Source of the DNA: CAIYUC01 sp963682005
Lineage (GTDB): Bacteria > Bacteroidota > Bacteroidia > Bacteroidales > FEN-979
Assembly (NCBI GenBank): GCA_963682005.1
Contig: OY820914.1
Location: forward strand, 1,550,001 to 1,614,000
Direction: 5' to 3'
Length of the DNA stretch: 64,000 bases
The position numbers and the translations under genes are program-made. The notes under the pieces were generated by a model. The model worked only from the letters and a program-made list of their open reading frames with translations. It was not told the origin of the DNA and ran no database searches. Of the stretch, positions 33,001 to 39,097 are shown piece by piece. The number at the start of each line of letters is the position of its first letter. Within the stretch, counting starts at the first letter, position 1.

Positions 33001-33739
33001 CGGTCCGGGCGCAAAATCCGCAACGGGTATAAATCTTATGACCAAAGATGTTCTTAAAGTCAGACCTGTCGATGAATTCGATATCCCCATCTATTCAGAG
33101 CAGGATATAACGCTGGGTGCAATCTCCCTTGTCCTGCAATTCCCGCAGGAATTCCTCGAAATTGAAGATATTCAATTTAGCAGGGAAGGCATGTTGTTCA
33201 ATGTTAAGCACGGCGAAGCGCGAATAGTCTGGTCTGATACCGACCCTGTCACTTTCCGGCAAGGGGAACCGGTCATCATCCTGAAAGCAAAAGCAACGGA
33301 TCAGTTTACTTCTGGGCAAACGATAAAGATCACGGCAACCGAAGAATGTGAATTTGCCGACGAAAATGCCGGGGCCTTATCCGGCATAATGCTCACGTCC
33401 CCTTTAATTGAAGCGACTTCAACACTTGGAGCAGAGACGGGTGAACCGGTCATAAACAGGGTGCGGATCTATCCAAACCCTGCGGCTGACAATGTTTGCG
33501 TTGAAGGCCAGGCATTGGCCCAAACGACGATTGAGGTTACTTTACGTTCTATACTCGGGCAGGTTCTTCTGACCAGGGAATTGACGAGTGATGTGAACGG
33601 ACGGTTTCGGGCAACATTGAATACATCCGGCATCGGCGATGGTGTTTACATTATTCATATTGCGGATAAAAGCAATGCGTCAGTGCCGTCTGGAATTATC
33701 AGGCTTGTGATCAGAAAATATATAAAGGAGGTTTTATGA
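30068..33739 (+). CDS. Second scaffoldin-like secreted protein (tandem paralogue of 26234)
   Basis: A 1223-residue protein with the same domain order as the preceding gene: signal peptide (1-24), N-terminal cohesin-like (25-170), a PKD-like domain, five tandem PKD-like repeats, another PKD-like domain, X module (from about residue 805), dockerin-like, cohesin-like and T9SS type A (from about 1135, RVRIYPNPA). The dockerin is more diverged: the calcium loop reads DVNNTEYINGTD, losing the usual Ser/Asp at position 5, and the first segment reads ANGTDAQNIKKHF. The protein extends six residues (YIKEVL) beyond the usual RLVIRK end. Those codons contain AAGGAGG, the ribosome binding site of the next gene, whose ATG overlaps this stop as ATGA. 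Translation of the two genes is therefore probably coupled. Confidence 0.92.
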   Translation: MKNLVPKTILFTIFLLFFMGYASGVNAPVTTIPSITGCPGGAALLPVTVTGFNGITAISLRIQYDTAVIKFVSLTSSDTALHELMYNDLPVSGSIRKILVAWSDAIPRSISDGNKLFDLNFIFKSGTAAITFNNDINDGVECEYAGPEGDALIDTPTAFYYINGQVTNNAVGMPGAINGATSVCAGATGIIYTVPVITNATTYFWNYSGNGETITQPGGPNSVTLDFAIGATSGNLTVYGSSSCGAGPVSSLAITVNPYPSLTNFPLNKQICNGTATNITLTSDVSGAQFTWNCSPSSGNVTGYSDNSVPTFAINQTLHNTGYSIETVTYHITPIANGCSGAVTDYTVTVYPAANVSNNPLSKQICSGSATNISLTSNVNGTTFTWTATLTSGSVTGFSSGSDTQINQVLVNTAYTIGTVKYHITPSANGCQGTAVDYIVTVYPVADVYFNPAAQTICSQNATNIQNLSHVAGPTFAWTASPSSANVTGFSGGSGSTISQTLTNSGTTPETVTYTVTPTANSCIGTAASVIVTVNPKPALTTTPLAVSICSGETTAILLTANVAGTIFTWTAAASSVNITGFSSGSGNNISQTLANGGATVETVTYHITPSANGCMGTAVDYVVSVNPVPSVTNSPLSQTMCTDLSTGISLTSTVAGATYTWTADGSSVNITGYSAGSGTIISQVLINTGNTNETATYHIIPVISNCSGPQVNYIVTVNPRPAAAGIVSGPVMVLPGQSGVSYSVPQIINAAHYEWTVSPGAIITSNPDNDTIVVTFPLNAVSGCISVHGTNNCGDGDESACLNVSLGFNITGTFTYNNAANTPLDSLWVFLKQNGVKIDSTRTNLSGNFTFTGKPNGIYTIRASTGKPFMGANGTDAQNIKKHFVGIAYLTTPIRTTSGDVNNTEYINGTDALRVERRFVELDNFFVRGDWTFQKVNSAFIIDSAHIDRDTIIISGTDIQANFYGLTVGDVNGTNTPGPGAKSATGINLMTKDVLKVRPVDEFDIPIYSEQDITLGAISLVLQFPQEFLEIEDIQFSREGMLFNVKHGEARIVWSDTDPVTFRQGEPVIILKAKATDQFTSGQTIKITATEECEFADENAGALSGIMLTSPLIEATSTLGAETGEPVINRVRIYPNPAADNVCVEGQALAQTTIEVTLRSILGQVLLTRELTSDVNGRFRATLNTSGIGDGVYIIHIADKSNASVPSGIIRLVIRKYIKEVL
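33726..33733 (+). promoter_or_regulatory. Strong ribosome binding site inside the 3' end of the upstream gene
   Basis: AAGGAGGT lies just upstream of the ATG at 33736 and within the last codons of the gene at 30068. This fixes the start of the downstream gene. Such a strong Shine-Dalgarno sequence is unusual in this window. Confidence 0.7.
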
Positions 33740-36700
33740 AACGTTTTTATTCAATCCATCAACAGAAGATCTTCGGTTTTACCCTGAACCTGGTGTTCTG
33801 TTCAGTTCTTCTTTGCATTCCTCAACTGTCAGCCGGGCAGAAACCGAACCCCGTCGCCGTGAGGGATACGGCTTCCGTTCTCCAGGAAATCCCGGTAACC
33901 GTAAATGTCCTGAAAAACGATTATGATCCCGACGGGGATCACATCTGGATCTTTCGTACATACTACCCATTGCATGGCTGGGTTACATACTTTACAGATT
34001 CTTCAATAACCTATGTCTCCAACTATTATACAGGAATGGATTCTCTTTCCTATTACATAAAAGACGTCCACGGTAACTATTCAGATCCGGCTTATCTCGT
34101 TATAAATTGCAGGCCAAATCAAAGCTTACCCTATGCTATGCCTGATTCCGCCACTGCTATGGCCTGTGATCCGGTTTACATCAATGTGAGGCAAAATGAT
34201 TCAGATCCACTGGGCGATCCGATCGAAATCGATCCCGGGTTTTCTTATAATCAAATTCACGCTCATTTGGTCAGAATGAATGACTCCATTTTTGAATACA
34301 CGGCCTCATCCTACTTTTCCGGAAGGGACACGATCCATTACAGGATCAGGAAGAAGAACGACACTACCCTCTACTCCAATTACTGTCCTGTTTATATCGA
34401 TGTTACTGCCAATCCCAATGTTCCGGTGGCCCATGATGATGAAATAACCTATACTTCCCGAACCGAACAACTCATCGATGTACTGGCCAATGACATCAAC
34501 CCGCTTGGTGATTCACTTGAAATAATAAACGACATTGTGGAACCGTATCCATATTTCTTTGCCGCTATCACTCCTGACCAGAAGATCCTTTACCATGACA
34601 CCATCTGGAACAATAATTCACCGAGGATATTGCAGTATCGTGTCACAAGGAAAAGCAATCATAACTATTGTTCAAACCTGGCCACCATAAAAATCAACTT
34701 TCAGTACAATGATAATTATTTCCATGCGAATGATGATCTGTTCAATTGTCATCCCTACCAAACGATCAGTGGCAATCTTGTTTCAAATGATCACAACCCG
34801 GTATCATCAGATTCGCTGATCCTGGAATTCTGCACCGGAGGAAGATTAACGCAGGCTGTTACTTTTACTGATAGTGTTTTCACCTACCTGCCTACCATTT
34901 ATAATGCCGGAAAAGATACTGTCTCTTACATACTGAAAGAAAAAAACGGATCAACCATGAGATCAACAGGGTATGCAATTATTGATGTTGCGAATAACTC
35001 CTTCGAATTCCTGGATATCAATAATGTGCAGGCAAGGATCAACCCGTTCGGAACCAATTTTTTTACTTTTTCAGGAGGGGCCGACCAGGGATTGGGATTT
35101 TTTATTCCGAAGAATTCAGGAAAAAGCACGATATTCTCTCAAAGTCTGTGGATCGGAGGGAAAGACAATCTTGACAGCCTTCATTTTGCCGGTGAAAAAT
35201 ACAGGCAGGGTATGGCCGTTTCATTAAAATATAACTGCATGGATTATTGGGCCGGCCCGATCATGGATACGGTCAATTATTCACCCGTTCAGGATTGGAA
35301 CTGGCTCCGGGTATGGAAGATAAACCGTTCGGATATAGATTATCATAAAAGCCATTGGTCGCAACAGGGATATACACCGATCGAGCCGATCCTCAACTGG
35401 CCGGGCAATGGTGATCCGGCTCTTGGACAATCTGCTCTTCTTGCCCCTTTTCATGACCAGAACAATGATTTGATCTATGATCCGATGGATGGAGATTATC
35501 CGTATATCCTCGGAGACCAGAGTGTTTTCTTCCTGTATAATGATGATCGGGGTGAGCATTTGGAATCACATGGCGAAAAAGTAAGGGTTGAGGTGCATGG
35601 CTGGGCTTATGCATTTGATCTTCCCAATGATTCAGCCCTGAAAAATACTGTTTTCTTCCACTATGAGATTTTCAACCGGTCTCAAAATACATATCGTGAC
35701 ACTTACCTGGGCTGTTTCACTGATTTTGATATCGGATGGGCCGGGGATGATTATATCGGCTGCGACGTGGAGCGGAATTCATTTTATGCGTACAATGCCA
35801 CCCCGGTGGATGGGAACGGCGAATCCTATGCATATGGCGAAAATCCGCCGGCTGAAGCCATCACATTGCTGGGAGGCCCCGTGAAAGATGCAAACAATAT
35901 GGATGATCCGAAACTGGATCAGAACGGACATCAGCTTTGCAATGAAAGCATCCTGGGATTGAATTACGGGGATTCCATTATTGACAATGAACGGCTTGGA
36001 GTTGGAAAATTCCTGTACTTCAACAACTCGACGCCAGGAGTCCCGTATTATGTGCAAGATCCGAAGTATGCGTCAGAATGCTATAACTTTCTCACGGGAA
36101 AATGGAAGAACGGAGATGATTTTCTTTATGGCGGTAACGGGTATACAGCCGGTGGAGCTTACGGCCCGTCTTGCAGCTTTGCATTTCCGGGCATGTCGGA
36201 TTCACTGGATTATGGAACGGGTTGTAACCCGCCGAACGGACCAAAAGACTGGACGGAAGAGATTGCCGGAAATCCTCCGGCCGACCGGAGAGGACTCATC
36301 TCCATGGGCCCGTTTACTTTTCATCCCGGAGACAGGCAGGTACTTGATTTCGCCTATGTTTTCGGAAGGAGTTATTCAGGGGTACCCGGTTCTTCGGTTC
36401 ATTTGTTAATGGAAAATATCGACAAGATAACGGCCATCTTTGTGAAAGACTCCCTTCCCGATGGCAGTCATATATTCGGGATCCCTGAAGAAACGAGCAT
36501 TCCGCGAGATGTGAAGATCTATCCGAACCCTGCGAAGGACGTTGTCACTGTTAACTATCACTCAAACGAACCTGCAACTATTGAAATCACTTTGCTTTCC
36601 CTGCCCGGGCAGGTACTTCTCAGCAGAAAGATCACAAGGGATACATCCGGGAATTTCATTGAGAAGATCAATGTCGCAGTTTTGGAAAACGGGGTTTATC

Positions 36701-36759
36701 TCCTCCGCATCTCCGGGGAGGGATATTCGAAAACGGTTAAACTCGTAATCAAAAAATAG
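33736..36759 (+). CDS. Secreted multi-Ig (Big_9-like) T9SS protein without dockerin
   Basis: A 1007-residue protein. The start is set by AAGGAGG and the ATGA overlap with the previous gene. The N-terminus is long for a signal peptide, with a hydrophobic segment at about 12-28 and a probable cleavage near LSAGQ. Four cadherin/Big_9-like Ig domains (about 35-430) share the pattern V.VLKNDYDPDGD.... The rest (430-920) is an uncharacterised region common in Bacteroidota surface proteins, with motifs FSQSLWIGGKD, DQNNDLIYDPMDGDYP and MGPFTFHPGDRQ. A T9SS type A domain ends the protein (925-1007, VKIYPNPAKDVVTVNY...KLVIKK). It has no cohesin, X module or dockerin, so it is not an obvious member of the complex. 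Translational coupling to the scaffoldin-like gene nevertheless suggests that the two products are needed together. Confidence 0.92.
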   Translation: MKRFYSIHQQKIFGFTLNLVFCSVLLCIPQLSAGQKPNPVAVRDTASVLQEIPVTVNVLKNDYDPDGDHIWIFRTYYPLHGWVTYFTDSSITYVSNYYTGMDSLSYYIKDVHGNYSDPAYLVINCRPNQSLPYAMPDSATAMACDPVYINVRQNDSDPLGDPIEIDPGFSYNQIHAHLVRMNDSIFEYTASSYFSGRDTIHYRIRKKNDTTLYSNYCPVYIDVTANPNVPVAHDDEITYTSRTEQLIDVLANDINPLGDSLEIINDIVEPYPYFFAAITPDQKILYHDTIWNNNSPRILQYRVTRKSNHNYCSNLATIKINFQYNDNYFHANDDLFNCHPYQTISGNLVSNDHNPVSSDSLILEFCTGGRLTQAVTFTDSVFTYLPTIYNAGKDTVSYILKEKNGSTMRSTGYAIIDVANNSFEFLDINNVQARINPFGTNFFTFSGGADQGLGFFIPKNSGKSTIFSQSLWIGGKDNLDSLHFAGEKYRQGMAVSLKYNCMDYWAGPIMDTVNYSPVQDWNWLRVWKINRSDIDYHKSHWSQQGYTPIEPILNWPGNGDPALGQSALLAPFHDQNNDLIYDPMDGDYPYILGDQSVFFLYNDDRGEHLESHGEKVRVEVHGWAYAFDLPNDSALKNTVFFHYEIFNRSQNTYRDTYLGCFTDFDIGWAGDDYIGCDVERNSFYAYNATPVDGNGESYAYGENPPAEAITLLGGPVKDANNMDDPKLDQNGHQLCNESILGLNYGDSIIDNERLGVGKFLYFNNSTPGVPYYVQDPKYASECYNFLTGKWKNGDDFLYGGNGYTAGGAYGPSCSFAFPGMSDSLDYGTGCNPPNGPKDWTEEIAGNPPADRRGLISMGPFTFHPGDRQVLDFAYVFGRSYSGVPGSSVHLLMENIDKITAIFVKDSLPDGSHIFGIPEETSIPRDVKIYPNPAKDVVTVNYHSNEPATIEITLLSLPGQVLLSRKITRDTSGNFIEKINVAVLENGVYLLRISGEGYSKTVKLVIKK

Positions 36760-36863
36760 GTTCTTTCTGTGAAAGTAAAAGACTATTTCACTGAAGAGGC
36801 CTATAAATGAAGGGAATTTGAGATGATGATTTATTTTTTATACCCACAAAAACATCCAACAAT

Positions 36864-38948
36864 ATGAAAAAGCGATTCCATATTTTCCTGGTATTTGTGT
36901 TGTGGACATCTGCCAGCCTGGCCCTTTCGCCATTCACGCTCAGCGGATATTTTTTATATAACAACACTGCTTCGACCCCGATGGATAATGTGAAAGTGGT
37001 TTTAAAGCTCAATGGAACGAGAATCGACAGCACATATACCTCGTCACTCGGCTATTACCAGTTTACGGGGTTGACGAACAATACCTACACCATTGACGCC
37101 TATAGCGGTAAGCCTTGGGAAGGTGTGAATGGTACTGATGCGCTGAAAGTCCAGCGTCATTTTGCCGGTCTTGAACTGCTGACGGTCCCTGTGAGGATTA
37201 CTGCTGCGGATGTCAACAACAGCGGGTCCATCAACGGAACGGACGCCCTGAAGATTAAACGGCGATTTGCCGGTTTGGACACCGGTTTTGAGCGTAGTGA
37301 ATGGACCTTCGAAAAGGTGACAGGCGGAAATACGATCCTCATAGCGGGCGCAGATGTAGTGCAGGATTTTTACGGGCTTTGCACCGGGGATGTCAACGGG
37401 AGCGATACACCGCTGCCCGGGATGCCCTGTCCCGGGATGCCGGGTGTCACATATGAAGGTAAAACCTACACCACCGTCCAGATCGGCAGCCAATGCTGGC
37501 TGGCGCAAAACCTGAACATCGGCAGCAGGATCAACGGATCGGCGACCCAAACAAGCAATGGCATCATTGAAAAGTACTGTTACAACGATCTTGAGTCGAA
37601 TTGTGATGTTTACGGCGGGATCTATCAATGGGACGAAATGATGCAATACTTAGTTACAGAAGGAGTAAAGGGTATTTGCCCGCCTGACTGGCATCTCCCG
37701 ACAGATGCAGAATGGACGACATTATCCAACTTTCTTGGGGGCCTAAGTGTAGCCGGAGGCGCGATGAAGGAAACTGGAACCACACACTGGAATACACCCA
37801 ATGTCGGGGCAACAAACAGCAGCTTGTTTACCGGACTTCCGGGTGGTTTTCGTAGCATCAGCGGGCCATTTGCCGAAATTGGAGATGATGGCTACTGGTG
37901 GACTTCAACACCCAATATCGCCAATAACCAATGGGAAAGGAAACTATACAGAGGTGATGCCATCCTGCGCAGCAATTACTTCGGTAAATTGCAGGGTTTC
38001 AGCGTAAGGTGTATGAGTGGTGCGGGCCCTGTATCCCTGCCAGTTTTAAACACTGCTGCAGTTACTGTCATTGCCTCTGGTTCTGCTACGGGCGGAGGAA
38101 CAATACTGACCGACGGGGGAGGAACGGTTTCTGCCCGTGGTATATGCTGGGGTACTGCGCAAAACCCGACGATCAGTGGCAGCCACACAACGGATGGCAG
38201 CGGGATCGGTCCTTTTACCAGTAACATTACCGGTCTTACCCCGAATATTCTGTATTATGCACGGGCATATGCCACCAACACGGCCGGCACTGCTTATGGT
38301 AACGAGGTTACTTTTATTACAGGGGTGCCCTGTGGTACTTCAATTACCAGATACCATTCATCCGGATCAGTTGCGCCGGTCACCAAGACAGTCACCTATG
38401 CAACAGTCAGCAATATCCCCGGGGATCCTTCCAAATGCTGGATCACCAGCAACCTTGGCGCCGACCACCAGGCTACAGCAGTCGATGATGCAACAGAAGC
38501 CTCAGCAGGATGGTACTGGCAGTTTAACCGGAAACAGGGGTACAAGCATGATGGTATCAACAGGACACCGAACACCACCTGGATAACCACCATAGATGAA
38601 GACATGAACTGGCAGGCTTCAAATGATCCGTGTGCCCTTGAACTTGGCGTTGGCTGGCGTATTCCCACAAGCACAGAATGGGCGAATATAGATGCTTCCG
38701 GAGGGGGAAACTGGACAAACTGGAATGGGCCCTGGAATTCTGCCTTAAAAATTCATGCTGCCGGTTCGCTACCTCCTGATGATGGTAATTTCTTATCATG
38801 GCGTGGTGCGAAAGGTAAATACTGGAGTGCTACACAATATGGAACTGCCGGAGGACATGAATTGTACTTCACTTCTTCAATCGGGGGCAATTATATCAAC
38901 TATTATAAGGCGTCGGGCAATGCACTGCGCTGCATCAGGAGCTATTAA
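36864..38948 (+). CDS. Secreted protein with N-terminal X-dockerin and two FISUMP domains
   Basis: A 694-residue protein. The signal peptide is residues 1-20 (ending SLALS). The X module (about 25-80) and the dockerin-like module (82-185, loops DVNNSGSINGTD and GDVNGSD) come first, the reverse of the order in the other genes. A FISUMP (Fibrobacter succinogenes major paralogous) domain follows (190-400): GKTYTTVQIGSQCWLAQNLN, YGGIYQWDEMM, CPPDWHLPTDAEW and GFSVRCM. An Fn3-like linker (402-490, containing ARGICWGT and YYARAYATN) leads to a second, more diverged FISUMP domain (490-694) that ends in ALRCIRSY. No cohesin-like or T9SS sorting domain is present, so it may be a dockerin-only partner recruited by the cohesin-bearing proteins. 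FISUMP domains in other bacteria are cell-surface modules of unclear mechanism. Confidence 0.92.
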   Translation: MKKRFHIFLVFVLWTSASLALSPFTLSGYFLYNNTASTPMDNVKVVLKLNGTRIDSTYTSSLGYYQFTGLTNNTYTIDAYSGKPWEGVNGTDALKVQRHFAGLELLTVPVRITAADVNNSGSINGTDALKIKRRFAGLDTGFERSEWTFEKVTGGNTILIAGADVVQDFYGLCTGDVNGSDTPLPGMPCPGMPGVTYEGKTYTTVQIGSQCWLAQNLNIGSRINGSATQTSNGIIEKYCYNDLESNCDVYGGIYQWDEMMQYLVTEGVKGICPPDWHLPTDAEWTTLSNFLGGLSVAGGAMKETGTTHWNTPNVGATNSSLFTGLPGGFRSISGPFAEIGDDGYWWTSTPNIANNQWERKLYRGDAILRSNYFGKLQGFSVRCMSGAGPVSLPVLNTAAVTVIASGSATGGGTILTDGGGTVSARGICWGTAQNPTISGSHTTDGSGIGPFTSNITGLTPNILYYARAYATNTAGTAYGNEVTFITGVPCGTSITRYHSSGSVAPVTKTVTYATVSNIPGDPSKCWITSNLGADHQATAVDDATEASAGWYWQFNRKQGYKHDGINRTPNTTWITTIDEDMNWQASNDPCALELGVGWRIPTSTEWANIDASGGGNWTNWNGPWNSALKIHAAGSLPPDDGNFLSWRGAKGKYWSATQYGTAGGHELYFTSSIGGNYINYYKASGNALRCIRSY

Positions 38949-38990
38949 ATCATTGCAGTTGATGCAATCATTCAGGTCTGGTTTCTTGAA

Positions 38991-39076
38991 AAATCACCGC
39001 AGCGACACCTGGACACAAAGAATCATTAATGATGAATACAATATTCCTCTGCGTCTCCGCGCCTCTGCGGTGATTT
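38991..39076. repeat. Intergenic inverted-repeat element between convergent genes
   Basis: AAATCACCGCAG (38991-39002) and CTGCGGTGATTT (39065-39076) are perfect 12-base arms 62 bases apart. The interior carries CACAAAG and CTCTGCGTCTC. It lies between the convergent stops at 38948 and 39098 and resembles the elements at 60056 and 62506. Confidence 0.65.
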
Positions 39077-39097
39077 AAGGCTTTTTGGGATAGCCTT

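Noticed and set aside
37044..37646. - strand open frame of 200 codons
   Set aside because: It is opposite the dockerin and first FISUMP domain of the gene at 36864, which is clearly coding.
1141..38948. Classical cellulosome
   Set aside because: Dockerin- and cohesin-like domains are present, but no glycoside hydrolase or cellulose-binding enzyme was found in the window; the catalytic domains seen are peptidases.
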